A program made the position numbers and the translations under genes. 64,000 nt of DNA from the NCBI GenBank assembly GCA_038503035.1, contig JAVSML010025225.1, forward strand, positions 80,801-144,800, in the 5' to 3' direction. The number at the start of each line of letters is the position of its first letter. Positions within the stretch are counted from its first letter, which is position 1. The stretch is from Crocodylus rhombifer. Taxonomy: Eukaryota > Chordata > Crocodylia > Crocodylidae. Of this stretch, positions 23,111 to 35,290 are shown piece by piece. Under the pieces are notes generated by a model that saw only the letters and a list, made by a program, of their open reading frames with translations, did no database searches and was not told the origin of the DNA.

Positions 23111-24480
23111 GGGTGGGTGGGGAAAAAGCTTGTGGCGCTGAATTCATAAAAGCTTGAACAAGAACAGTCCTTTCTCTGAAGTGAACATGTATTGAACACA
23201 GCGATTTGCAACCTCAAGCACACAAGAAAGAACAAGCAAAACTCTTTTTCTAAGCTAAAATACAACCCAGTAAAGCGCAGTGAGAACACACACAGCATAG
23301 TCTAACTTAAAATGGAATGCAATAAACCAGGAAGATAAGAAAAAGCCTTGCATAAGTTTTATGTAGTACTGAGGGCAGAGTGTCTCCCTACAGCCAGGTA
23401 TTCAGAAAGTCCTTCTTAGGGAATCAGCAGCTAGTCTTAGGTGCTGGAAGGGAGGCTTCAACTGTACTTGGACTTTTACTGGACCACTTGCAACCCCTCC
23501 TCCCACTTGGGCACCTTGACATTAATACACTTGTCACCTCTAGCATCCGTTTGTAGACAGTACTTTAAAGAAGGTTTAAAGTGGGTTAAATGCCTTTTGC
23601 ACTTTTTTAATGGCATTGCTGTTTGCACATTTGGCAGCATATTGCACATTAATTCCAGCCACTGTAGCACTTTTGGCAGCATAATGCACCTTAAATGACT
23701 ATGGGACACAGCAAATGACTTTGGGGTGCTGTAAAGTAAAGCACGACCAAGAAGTTTTAGTTTCTAAACCCTACAGCTGCAGAGGGAATCCTTCGAAAGC
23801 ATGGGAAACTACAAACAGCTGAAAGACTGCTCATATAATTTGTGTAAACTAACAAGGTAAATGAGATAAGTCAGTACAACAGACAAATAAGGCCAATATC
23901 AATTCAGACAAAATAAAGAAATGAATTCACAATTATCTGTAAAGAATTAAAATATAATGCCAGTCAATACATTTTAATGAAATCAGGCCTTATCAAACAA
24001 CCATTTTCTTCTTTTCTACAAGATTAAAGATTGCCATCTGACACCTTGATTCAAAAACTTTCATTACCAGGAATTAACAGGGCACACATTAAATGGATTA
24101 AACACTGGTTTATTGACAGATCTAAAACCATAGATCCAGAACCTATTCCACCTCTAAAGCATCTAAGTGGCACTTAGGCAGCTTTTACATGTTTAACTCA
24201 CTAAATGCAATCCTATCCCATCTCTTACAACTGTCAGAATTCCATGAAGGCATGTTAATTGCTCATGGATCTGCTCTTGCCTTGGAAAGCTGGCAAGTAA
24301 ATACATTTGGGCATGCTAAGAAAAAACTGAGAAGAGCCATACAGGCCCCTAGCGCCACAGCACTGCAGTTGTGACCCAACTCTATTTGGAAAAACTCATA
24401 ACCACCTTGAAAATCCCTGGATGCATAGTGAGAGAAAGCACATCGTGGGAAAGAGGACCCACACATCTTTTGCCCTGTAC
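23111..24480. other. No gene seen
   Basis: AT-rich noncoding DNA. A short local duplication (a 'ttggcagcat' block, twice between about 23630 and 23690) is the only structure noticed. Confidence 0.45.
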
Positions 24481-24575
24481 CCTAGTTGTTAGAGCACATG
24501 CCTAGGAAATGGGACCACATCACCCTGAATGCACTTTTTTTCCAATGAAAATTCCCTAACCACCAAGCTATGGAT
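24481..24575. mobile_element. Palindromic tRNA-like SINE, copy 2
   Basis: The left head 'ctagttgttagagcacatgcc' is tRNA A-box-like. The right end 'aaaattccctaaccaccaagctatgg' reads in reverse complement as 'ccatagcttggtggttaggg', a second head in opposite orientation. The architecture matches 12140 and 56715. Confidence 0.55.
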
Positions 24576-25249
24576 CAGGCAGAGTGAAGGGCACCTGCTA
24601 CTTCTTCTGTTGAAGCTGGCCCAGTGGAGCCCCAGAAAGGAAACCTTGCTTAGGCTAGAAAAAGAATAAGTAGAGGACAAGTAACTCTGCAGCCCAGGTG
24701 AAGGGAGAGAGAAATCCTGAGTTTTAGCCCCTGTTGCCTACACTATTTATCCATTTTATCCAACAGTGATTTAAATACAGAATGCATAAACAGCACTGGG
24801 AACTGGATGCAGCATATTTTATGGCCCCTCATTGCTCTGAGTGTTTAAACTAGATTAGACCTTTTTTTTCCTATCCAGTTTCTGGTGAGACTTCTATATC
24901 CTCTGTATACAAAAGGTTAGACTGGATGACCCAGGCATTCCCTCCCTGCTCTTGGTATATCTATTCTGCTAACATACTGTGCCAGGTGATGCCATGCACA
25001 AACACACTGAGCTGCACCACTTGTGTGACTTCCTGCACTGGAAGTAATCTAGGCACATTCAGATGGTGCTCTAGGTGGGTGAATCAACACAATGGAGCAG
25101 CAGCAAAAATTAGCCCAGGAACAGGGCCACTCCAAAACAGATGCATTACTTCCAGTTCAGATTTTAGCAAAAATGGAGCTAGGCAGAATGTTTCAGAGCA
25201 GCAAGTTAGCAGAATGGACATGACTCATCACTTCCCATGCCATTACCCC
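24576..25249. other. No gene seen; weak CR1-like tail
   Basis: Around 24915-24945 the text 'ggttagactggatgaccc' followed by 'ttccctcc' resembles a decayed sense CR1 3' UTR. It is short and has no terminal octamers. The rest is unassigned. Confidence 0.35.
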
Positions 25250-25560
25250 ACCTGTAACTCAGGCAGGGTGAGGAGGGTACCCACCCTGGGTGCTTACTCT
25301 GAGGGGGTGCCAGGATCCCTCCTGCAGGGAATCTTTACAAGGGCAGGAGAAGGTAGGGGGGCAAGTAGAGCATGTGGAATGGTGCTCCGCTTCCCACTCC
25401 CTACCAGGAGCCTTTGCAGGGGGGTGGGACGGGGTCCTGCACTGCCTCAGCACAGCCACAGGAGCTGGGCAGTGCCGTGCCACATTAAACAGTATATCTG
25501 GGGAGGCAGGGGGTCAGCGGAGTAAACAGAATGGTTCTCTCCCTCCAGACACTCAGTGAG
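25250..25560. other. GC-rich patch, probably repeat-derived
   Basis: A sharp rise in GC with G-runs interrupts AT-rich surroundings. Frames are open on both strands, which is common in GC-rich DNA, and no domain is recognisable. I infer an old unclassified element. Confidence 0.35.
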
Positions 25561-28500
25561 GTCCCTAGGCCCCTGCTTTTAGCAGCACCTGAGCTAGCTA
25601 GCTTAAACGTAACTAAAGTATATCTACATAACGTATAGGTTGTAGGTCCCTACAGATCTACCCTCTGTGGCTGTAGAGTAACCAGTACAGTGGGTTGGAA
25701 CCTCTGTTTTCTGCTGTAATATCAAACACAGTAACAGCAGGTGACCTCGAAAATAACATAAAGACAACATGGGCAAGGTATCAAAAAAAAAAAGGCCTGT
25801 TTCCCAATCGTTTCCAAAAGAAGCAGAATAAGACCCCACCATTTGATTTAGCATAATAAACACATCTCAAATAGCTGTGAAGACTTAAGAGAAGAGTCCA
25901 GAATGGTATGAGAATGAGACAGGATACAAATGTAAAAGATCATTTCTTGTTTTGTTTTCATAGTTAATTATCTCCACTTGGCACAAGACTATTACTTTCC
26001 AGATATTATCTCACCCAGTATAAACACATTCACTAGGACATATCTGTCAGTTCCCAAGTTGGTGTGAGATGCTATGCTGTTGTTTCTAACTTCTGTTTTT
26101 ATTTTGGACAGGTGATGTCCAGTCATGCATTCAAGAGAGCCCAGGAAGCTGAGAGCTTGTCCCATTCTTTCCATTTGTTTACCAAACACGCCGTTTCACA
26201 TGGAGCCATTGAATAATGGTGTTTCAGTTTCAGAAAATGGCTGTTCTGCAAGAATGTGAAAAGCTGAAGAAAGCTGGAAGCCACCAATTTAAATGCTAAA
26301 GAAACAAACATGCCACGTCCTCTGTTTGACAGACTGGTCTGAGTCTTTCCTTTCATTCTCTAAATCAACAGATGGATTCACTTCATCTTTCTATAACACC
26401 AGAGCTTTTATGAGTAGGGCCAGAGCTAGAAAGACAATGAGTCTCCAGCTTGTGTTATGGGAGAACTGGACTACAGCTAGGAGAGTATTAACAAAGATAG
26501 AAGAGTCAAAAATCAGGAACATTATATTTACAGTCATTCAGTGAATTATCTCTATCCTTTTCCTGTGTTTTCTTCCTAGTCTTTATCATTTAGTTTCATG
26601 AAATTGTAATGACATGTTCTCAGCCCATTTCCAAACTGGCTTCTTATCAGGCTGCTTGGTGGCTTCTATGATTTATACTCTAATGTTTATTGGGCAAATA
26701 AGTTATGGCATGAATGTATCCTTACAACTGGCAGTAAGCAACAGCTTTGTTCATCACATCAGCATGTGCACCAAAGGCTGAACGGTTCTTAAAAAATTGG
26801 ACTAGGTCTTACCTCCCACCAAAATATTCCCTTAGTCAGTGTTCAATTCAGGCAGAGCCTAGGGGAAAAGCCTGCATTGTTAATGCCCATTCTGCACCTG
26901 TTCCTCAGATAAAGAGATTCAAGTTTACAGGCTGTCAAGATAAAAGCTTTCATCAAACACTAGATTTGCTATACATGTGCTAACAAAGAAAAAGCAAAAA
27001 ACAAAACAACAAAAAACACTTCAGTTCACCATACTAGTGAAGTCAACGACATATTTACCACAAAATACAGACCAGATTCTCTGTTGGTATATATGTATGA
27101 CTTAAATGGTACCTTAGCATGTGGTTAAACACTTTTTTGAATAGGGATAAAATTAAGCAATATGAAGAATATTAAGCACATATGCAAGTTTTTTTATAGA
27201 CAAAGGACTTGAATCTCCTGGCCCCTCCACATTAACAAAAGATGCATCTTTAATAAGGTTTCATAGCCTTTTCTACATCCCAATTCATTTCATTTGGTTA
27301 TGCAATGAACACACAGACTTACAAAAATAGATATAGACATATTTATCTGATTGCTATATAATAACCTTAATACATTTTGAGGGCAATGCGAGCTCTTTAA
27401 TTATAAATATTTAACAATAAATCAAACCAAATTTAAAGTTTGGTTTTCAAATAGTATCTTTAATGTCTAGTATGAAAAGCATTTAATAAATCCTTTAAAA
27501 AGTTTAATAAATAAGCACCTTGACAAATCATTTTAGTTTTCACATTGTAATTACTGTTATTTTTCAAATTTCACATAATTTTTCCCACTGTCGGGCAACC
27601 ATTCGTCTTGCTAAGATGCAAATAAACTACTGTTCCAACTGCCTGCTAATATAACACAGCTTTATTTTGCATGATGTCTTTCTATAAGCTAATGGACCTC
27701 TCCTGGTTCAGAAACTTTAATACAAAGCCTTTCTGATACTGACAGATTCTGTCTGCCTCCTTCCCTTTACTTAATATCTAATATGTGAACCATTTAATTC
27801 ATGTAACACTGCATTGCAAGGAATTAACAAGTAGAAGGTAACACCTTCATCAAAACTGTGTCATCCCTTAGGATTTTATACCCAACACTTCATAGGACCA
27901 GAAAGAAACCAGGTCTCCAGGCAAGAAAAACACGAGTAAAATGCTAAGACTTCTACCATGAGCTATAATCATCTCATGTTAATAAAGGGGATAATGTAAG
28001 AAATAAGGCATAAACAGCTTTCAGAAATGTATACATAAAGGCATTGCTCAAACTCACAGGCTAGCTAATCCAATGCATTTACAAGTAAACATGGGAAAGT
28101 ACTCATTCATATTCCCAAACATTGAGAATCTTCAAATTTGTGTCTTAAATGATTATGTAACCCTTGGCGTGTGGTGCTACCCGCGGCCATGTCCAGTTGT
28201 TGGGGAGCTCGAGTGCCAGGTAGGTTTAGCCCTGCTCAGCTCACCTAGGAGTGGTAAAAAGCTCCCTGAGAGGAGAGGCTCCCTTTTACAGTGGAAAGAC
28301 CTTTCAGACTCAGAAATAACTATTTACAGAATGTAATTATATACAGGAAATAATTGCTATATGCAAGCAAATATTAAATAATATCAAAAGTTTGAAATAC
28401 TCTATTTCCGATACACAAGGATGAGTTTATACAAAGATAACAGCTGATAACTTTTTACACTTAAGGGATGATCAAATTAACAAATACAAAGCTTAATTTA

Positions 28501-29341
28501 TGTATTAAATACTCATTGTTTTAATCCCCTAATTAATTATTTACAGCTAATAGCTAGTCACCCTGACTTATGCCCAATGGATGGAGAGAAGGGCAGTACC
28601 TCACTCCTCTCATCACATGATTTGAGGAAGCCACCCAGCCAATCCCTGGGCCGGAATTTTCCCAGACTTCAAAAATGATTTTTGAATCTTGCATCCCCTT
28701 GCTGGGGATAATATTGGACTACAGGTATGGTATCCTGATTGGGACAGAATTGGGACAAGCATGGACAACATATCCAGAATCACCTGAAAGCTTTGAAAGG
28801 TTACCATAAGTGGTGTCTTCAGTACATCCACCATATCAACTGGAAAAACAGAAGAATGAATTCCAGTGTTCTAGTTCAAGCAAGCAACGCCAGCATTAAA
28901 GTCATGTTAATATAGCACCAGCTCCTTTGGATAGGACATATCATTAAGATGCCTGATAACAGGCTTCCCAAAAAAAGCCTACACTCCCATCAAACTGATG
29001 GTCACTGCTTTGGAGGTGGGCAAACTGGAGATTCAAGAACACTTTGAAGGCTAATATGAAGAAATGCAATATTAACATCAATACCTGGGAGATTCAAGCA
29101 CTGAATCATCCCCAGTGGTGCCATGTGTCCGAGCAAAATCTTGAGTAGTGCAGGCAACACCAGAGTTAAGTCCCCAGACATGCGCAGACAGCTCACAGTT
29201 ATGGAAAGTTCCACAGTGTGCCCAGCGTGTGCCCCCTGGGTGACCTGTAGGGATGTCAATCATCCATGACCTATTTTCAAGCCCTGCGCATGCCTAGTAA
29301 CAACACGGAGGCCTAACTTGCACATGCTCAGTCACATAAAA
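25561..29341. other. No gene seen
   Basis: Long AT-rich stretch, especially about 27000-28100. One small GC-richer patch lies at about 28160-28300. No RNA gene, CR1 tail or coding motif was noticed. Confidence 0.5.
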
Positions 29342-29347
29342 CCATGA
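29342..29347. repeat. Target-site duplication CCATGA, left
   Basis: These six bases are repeated exactly at 30177-30182, directly after the LTR. Confidence 0.75.
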
Positions 29348-29385
29348 TGTCACCATCCAGAAGATTCTAGCGGTCATGCACCCTG

Positions 29386-29390
29386 ATTGG
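29386..29390 (+). promoter_or_regulatory. Inverted CCAAT box of the 829-bp LTR
   Basis: ATTGG lies 12 bases before the TATA-like element. Confidence 0.5.
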
Positions 29391-29401
29391 CTGGGGGTAG
29401 C

Positions 29402-29408
29402 TTTAAAA
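29402..29408 (+). promoter_or_regulatory. TATA-like box of the 829-bp LTR
   Basis: TTTAAAA followed by GG, about 55 bp from the LTR start. Confidence 0.55.
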
Positions 29409-30051
29409 GGTTTCTGACCCCCACCTTTGGGGTGGACGGTGTGGGTTGTGTGAGCGTTAGCAGTGTCGTTGGTGTATCGAAGAGAGAGAGCTGCTCGATC
29501 TGAAGGCAGAGGCTGCCTAGGCAGGGACTGCTAGTAGGAGAGAGATTGGGACCTAGTTCCCCAGCTCCCTTTCCAAAGTTGCACAGTGACTTACCTGTGT
29601 AATTACTTTAATTGATCTCCTGGTTACGGACTTGTTTGGCTTTGTCTCCGGTTCCGACTTTGATTACGTCTCCGCGATTTTTGATTACGACTCGGCTAAT
29701 ACCTACCTGGCTTTGAACTGACTTCAATTTCCTTTATCGACTACGGCTTGGCCTATTCCACTGACCTGATGTCTTGGCTTACATCATCCCCCGGCTTCGA
29801 TTTCGGCTTATCTCCTCGACCATTAACCTCAAGTTACAGTTTTGTTATCGTTTGTTTGTTTCCCGCTTATGAGCTGTTGACCAGCCCTGGGACTAACAAT
29901 GGGCAGCCACACCTATCACCGGACTGGTTCCAGTGGTAGAAAGCAAGGGCTTGTTGTGAACCTCGTGGGCCAACAGACTCCTCTGTTGTCAGTAATCGTT
30001 TATGCTGTAACCGAAGATCCTCGTACCTACGCTCCACAAAAGCGTAAGTGA

Positions 30052-30057
30052 AATAAA
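30052..30057 (+). promoter_or_regulatory. LTR polyadenylation signal AATAAA
   Basis: Canonical hexamer about 120 bp before the LTR end, followed by a T/G-rich stretch. Confidence 0.6.
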
Positions 30058-30182
30058 ACCCACCTTGTTTGTACCCACTACGAGTCTGCATCTCTAAACT
30101 CCATGCCACAAATCCCGCCTGTTCATCCCAATGGCCACCCCAGCTCACCGTGACCTTGGGGCCCTGTTCCCCGACACCATGA

Positions 30183-31387
30183 TGTATGACAAAGTACTGA
30201 TCATTTCAAGCAAACTCACCTCACTGTGGATAGAGTGAGACAAAGCAAGAAAGCAGTGACCTGAAATCACTACGATCCTTCCCACTACTTCTCCTTCCCA
30301 GAACTATTTGCCATGTCTGCAGTTGAACATGTGGATCTTGGATCAGCCTCCTCAGTCATCTGCAGATTTACTGATGACTTCCCTATTTACTGGAAGACTG
30401 TAATATATAGAGACTGCCACCAGTAATGATGATATTGAGAAACATAAAGAACACTGAATCTACATGCTGGTGGTACAATTCATTAAATATGTGAAAAAAA
30501 AAGTTACAATTAGGTCATGTTCTACAGGTGAAAGTATCCAGACAGCGCTCTGCTCTCTAATATTTGCAAGTAGTCAAGTGCTGAAAATAAACATGCACAT
30601 AGTGCACCTTCTAGGAAAACCCTATAACCAGATTGAGATGTCAAAAGCAGAAGAGATAAGATACTCCTCTACACTAGACTAGCTGATGTAACAGGCATAA
30701 AATTTATGTGGCGAAGGGACTGGGGATTGCCACCATTCATGTCCAACCAAGTTATGTGAAAGGTCAGGGCTGCTATGCCTTTCTGATAACATCTGAGTGG
30801 AACACAAGCATTTGGGGATTCTCGTCCACACATATATTTAGCTAGATAGATTAAAGTTATGCATAACAGCTGTGGCAGGGCTTGCAATGCTCAGTAAAGG
30901 GCAGAAACATTAGAGACCAATGTTAATAAGACAGGAAAGACCCCAATAGAAAACCCCCTCACTACTGACTAAACCACAGCATTAAAAATATCATTATTTC
31001 AAGTTCTTAAATCACAGAAACAGACAGGAGTGAAGAGGACAAGAAAGGAGAAAGTGAGACTGAGAGAGATCAACACCTCCAGTACACATTGGCTCAACAC
31101 TTGACTTTCTTTAGAATGTGAGCTATGACTTTTGTGCAAGCCCCTGAGCCTCTAATATTGTTTTAAATTGTATCAGTTGTTGCACACTGTTTACTTTGCA
31201 CCATCTGGAATGTCAGTCCTGTAAACTACATTCTGCTGGAATCACTGTAATCCATAGATTGAGCAGGTTGTTTCAGCTAAAAAAGAGTTACCAATTTTCC
31301 TCTAACAGACAGTCTTTCCCCTTTGCTTCTTTCCTTCCTAGGCCTTGATGTAGTTAAGCAGATACTTAAAGCAGGAGCTTAAGACAG
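30183..31387. other. No gene seen
   Basis: AT-rich noncoding sequence between the solo LTR and the GC-rich element at 31388. No structure noticed. Confidence 0.5.
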
Positions 31388-32345
31388 CGCTTAGGCAACA
31401 TAGGAGGCAGAAAGCCAGGGCTAACAGGGCTCAGCCTCCCTCTAATGCGGGCAGCATGTGAAGCCACAAGGCAGCCTGGCTGCAGGCTCAAGGTAGCTGC
31501 AGCGGGGTGGGGAAAGGTGCACACGCAGCCAGGATCACAGCCCGACATGTGGATCGCTAGCAGCATGACAGCAAGTACCAGTCGATTCTGTGAAGGGGAA
31601 GAGGCAGGGGCTGGGGCAGGGAAGATCAAGGCCCCCACAGTGAGGGAGGCAGTGGGACAGAAACAGAGGTAGGGGTGAATGGGGTCCTGGCTGGGCTGGG
31701 TGGTGGGACAACTGGAGCCCAACCTGCTCATTGTGGGGGGGGGCTCCCACTGCTGGGGTCACCCCAGTGGAGGCCCAGGGGACATATGCCCCCTTGATCT
31801 GTGCTCAGAGCAGAGGCAGCTAACACTGAATGCTGGGCTCTAAGCACCACTGCAGCTGCCCTGGGAGTGGTGCAATGCCATGTACTTGCTGCTGCTGGGC
31901 TGTGCTGTGGTCTCTGCCAGCCCTGTGGCGAGATGCACATGGTGTTGTGTGGCTCTCAGGGTAGTGGGGTGCAAAGCCTAGCATGCAGCGGCAGCCACCT
32001 CTACCCCATGTACAGATTGGGGGGGGCACATGGCCCTGGGCCTCCGCCAGGGTCCACAGTGGTGGGAGCCCCCCTGCACTCCTGGATGATTGCCCAGACT
32101 CCAATTGTCTCACCACCTAAATCAGCTGGGGCCCCATTCACCCCAGCCCTTGGCCCTGCTCCTGCCCCACTCCCTCCCTCACTGCTGTGGCCTTGATCTG
32201 CACCCCCTGGTCCTTTCCCTCCCATTACCCCTTCCCCCATAGATGCACCTGCGCAGGGGGGAAGGGGAGTGCATGTGCTTGCATGCGCATAACTGCTCAG
32301 CCCCCCCCAAATAATTTTTTCTCCCTCCACCTATGTTAGGCACAC
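31388..32345. mobile_element. GC-rich element with short terminal inverted repeats
   Basis: The left end 'taggcaacataggaggcagaaa' pairs with the reverse complement of the right end, 'gcctaacataggtggagggagaaa'. The interior of about 950 bp is very GC-rich with a long G-run near 31735. Open frames of 75-131 codons occur on both strands with no recognisable domain, and I treat them as chance. Likely a nonautonomous DNA element; no target duplication identified. Confidence 0.55.
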
Positions 32346-32461
32346 TACTGGCCTTTAAGCATATGTCAAAATTCTACTGAAACCAATGGGACTCTTATCA
32401 CAAGCTTAAAGGTAGGGTTGGGTATTATTAATTTCCCTATTAGAGCCCCAATTACAAAAGC

Positions 32462-32990
32462 ATAGAAAAGTAGGACTGAAGGGGACCTCTAGAGATCATC
32501 TAGTCCAACCCCTTGCCAGAGGCAGGATCATTCTTATCCAAACCATCCCAAGCAAATCCTTGTTTAACCTATTATTAAAATTACACAAGCAACACAGAAC
32601 TACCAAATACAATACCCTAACATGCCACAGGTAAGGCAGGAGGATGACAGTGGCTAGTGTCCTGCTGCTGCAAGGGTTAAAACACACTACAGAGATTCAA
32701 GGAAGAGGGTTCATGCTCCCTGCTACAGAGGAAGGCAAAAATCCCCACACCCAATACTAATCTGATCATGGGGTAAAATTCCTATCTGATCCCAACTGAT
32801 TGGTCTGACCCTGAAAGAAGTGGCAAGACCCTCCAACCACCCTTGGGATTTAGTCCCAGCAGGACCTTTGGCACACCTCATACAAATACAATAAAACTGT
32901 ACTGATAAGAGTGCACTGAAGCAAGTAAGACTACTCACAAGAGCAAAGTTAAACAGGTGCATACACCAGTTTGTAGAATCAGGGCCCAGG
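32462..32990 (-). mobile_element. CR1 3' UTR fragment, antisense
   Basis: The text 'ggggacctctagagatcatctagtccaacccc' type, with 'gaggcaggatca' and 'ctgctgctgcaagggtt', is the reverse complement of a CR1 3' region. The same subfamily occurs at 36549-37255, where the order of blocks is the same. No coding part remains. Confidence 0.75.
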
Positions 32991-34870
32991 AACCTCAGAT
33001 ATATTTAATACATTAAAAAAATAATACTGGCAAGAAACCATAAAGACCATAGACAGAAAAATTAAGAGGGGACTATGAAAGGGCCCATCAAAAAAAGCTG
33101 CTAATATGCAAACCACAAAAGTGTTTTTGTGGGTGAACTTTTCTGAAGTTCACAAAATACTCAAAATCTGTTTTTTAAAAAGTAACAATTTCCATCTTTG
33201 TTCCCCCCGCTCCACTTTTCACTCTTTCCCCTTACACTCTCAATGTGAGTTTTTTAAACAGTAAGTGCTACATCTACCTTGACTTCCAGTTGCTTCCTCT
33301 CCTCTCCCCCCCACCCCACCCACAGCTATGTGAGACTATCTCAGTATTCCAGACTGCATTGGTTTAGCTCAAGTTGTACAGCACCAACCTCACTCAAACA
33401 CTGAGTCTTTTGCAGGTCTATATCTAATTTACTATTGGTCTGAAAAGTTTTACAAGTTCATTTAAATGAAGTTCATTCATTTCCAGCTGTTTTCCTTAAA
33501 TTAGATGTGGGGGAGTTCAAGTTACTTATCATATTTACTTGCTAAGCAGACAGAGACAATTTATTACCCTATTACTTTCTCTGCATGTTGTTTACAAAAA
33601 CTGATACCTTCTCACAAGTACATTCATATGCCAAGGTTTGCTTCAGATTGCTTTCAGAATCCCTGTATTTTTAAACTTTTTTTTTCCCTGCGAAAGGCTA
33701 AATTCATTAGACACATAGTCATTCAGAATCCATTAAACCTGCCTACCAGCATGAAGAGACCTTCTAGGTAGAGTTTCATTCTTATCTCACTTACTGATCA
33801 AAAGAGGAAGTCCAACTAGACTTAGCCTGGCTTAAAGTCTACCAACAGAATTGCAACCTACACAAATAGGAGTGTCATCATCTCCACACCTTCTAGCACT
33901 TGACGGGCCATTTGTGTGGCAGCTACAGGTACAGCTAAAGGAAATGTTGATTATTTGGCTGACCTGTCTGTTTGCTTTCTTAGGAGTAGTAATGCCACAG
34001 TAAACAAGTTAAAATGCAGATTTTCTTTGGCAAAGTCTTGTGTCAAACATTAAAACAAGTGTTGATTGCTAGTTTTGAGGAAAAGCTCTTTATGGGGAAA
34101 AGCTTATGCTTACAGCTTCTAATTATGGATTAACTTCTACTGGTTCAGGGGTCTGAGTCAAAGCAGCCACAAAAAAAATCAGTTAACAGCCTTATCCTTA
34201 GTTTTCACATTCTATATTCTCCTGGTTGCAGCATTTCCAGAACTAAACCAGATCTTCTTTCTCGTTTTTCTTCCACTATCCCATCGATATCCCTAACAAA
34301 ATCAATCCTGTTCTGCCCATTTCTAAATGTAACCAGGTACAATGCTTCTGGGCATCCAGGGAGTGATCCTTTACTGTTCTGTTTCTTCCTTATTTCGTTC
34401 CTTCCACAATCCCCTAAGGATGCTCCTCTGAAGTTGTTGATAAACCTTTCTAAGGTTGTCAGGCTTCAAGATCCGGCTATTGCTCTTAGATACACTGAAA
34501 TATTTCTATCCACAATAGAAGCCTTTGGAAATGAAGTTATGGAAAATTAAAACACTTGGCAAAAATGGATATTGATAAATCAGAGGATTCAGATTGCGTG
34601 GCAGCCGTGAGAAAAAGGAATTAAAAGAGATGGTGTGAGGAGGTGAGTGTACTACTGAAATCTTGGGCAAGGTTAGAGTCAAGGTTGTGGGAATCATGTT
34701 ATTCAGTTTTTCTGCAAGTTAGGCTAGTTCCTGTTTTCCAGACTGGCTCATCATTCTCTAACAGAGTCCACTTTTCCTGATTCCGTTTCTTGAAATTGAA
34801 TTGAACACTTTTGAGATGCCAAAGAGCTAGTAACTCTATAAAAAAAGAAATTCAGATTATAAATGCCAGG
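32991..34870. other. No gene seen
   Basis: AT-rich noncoding DNA with a C-rich run near 33305. No repeat boundary recognised. Confidence 0.45.
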
Positions 34871-35110
34871 CAAGGTTTTCAAGTTTCTTTGGGTAAATCT
34901 GTATCTTTTATTAGACCAACTCAGATAGTTGGAAAAATTCTTCTTAGCAAGCTTTTGGGTATAAATACCCTTTGCCAGGCTGAGGAAGCCTCTGCAGTTG
35001 GCGTGGGCTCTTCCTGGATGGAATGAATAGTAAAGAAGCCAGAGGCTGGTATACATGCAAGAAAGCCAGTCAGTGAAGATGAAAATTGGCAAGGTTGCAG
35101 CAGGAACATG
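34871..35110 (-). mobile_element. Interspersed repeat, copy 2 of 3
   Basis: Read on the minus strand, it has 'cactgactggctttcttgc', then 'cttctttactattcattcc', then 'cccaaaagcttgctaag', and ends 'ttggtctaataaaagatac'. It is the clearest copy of the family at 5815. An open frame of 134 codons crosses it without any recognisable domain. The GGTCTAATAAAAGATA ending suggests a retroposed 3' end with a built-in AATAAA. Confidence 0.6.
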
Positions 35111-35164
35111 ACTAGGCATCACAGGAAGCAAAGCAACTAAATTTAGGTGGAACATCAGGAATCA

Positions 35165-35290
35165 GAACTCTTGGTAGAGGTGATATGTTTTATTAGACCA
35201 ACTAGTTATTTCCAATACCTGTATTTATTTTCAACCTTTCAGGCAGGCACACTCACCCTTCTTCAGGCATAGGAGAATGCAAAGATGGTA
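35165..35290 (-). mobile_element. Interspersed repeat, copy 3 of 3 (3' end only)
   Basis: On the minus strand it reads 'gaagaagggtgagtgtgcc' and ends 'ttggtctaataaaacatatc', the same ending as the neighbour at 34871. Two copies of one family lie in the same orientation about 60 bp apart. Confidence 0.6.

Larger units (their letters stand above)
29348..30176 (+). mobile_element. Solo LTR, 829 bp, with 6-bp target duplication
   Basis: The element begins TGTCACC and ends CCGACA, so its termini are TG..CA and TGTC pairs with GACA. CCATGA flanks it on both sides. An inverted CCAAT box (29386-29390) and a TATA-like TTTAAAA (29402-29408) lie near the start, and AATAAA (30052-30057) lies near the end, giving a short U3 and a long R. 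No internal region is present. Six-base duplications occur in some endogenous retrovirus groups, but five is usual for Ty3/gypsy, so the class stays open. The copy looks little damaged. Confidence 0.85.

Noticed and set aside
24926..25525. 199-codon plus-strand frame
   Set aside because: It crosses from AT-rich DNA into a GC-rich patch, has no recognisable motif, and other frames are open there too.
29341..30185. A 10-bp direct repeat (accatgatgt) read as a long target duplication
   Set aside because: Only CCATGA is the duplication. The following TGT belongs to the LTR start on the left and to host DNA on the right, by coincidence.
34751..35155. 134-codon minus-strand frame
   Set aside because: It runs through an interspersed repeat also found at 5815, where the frame is not kept.
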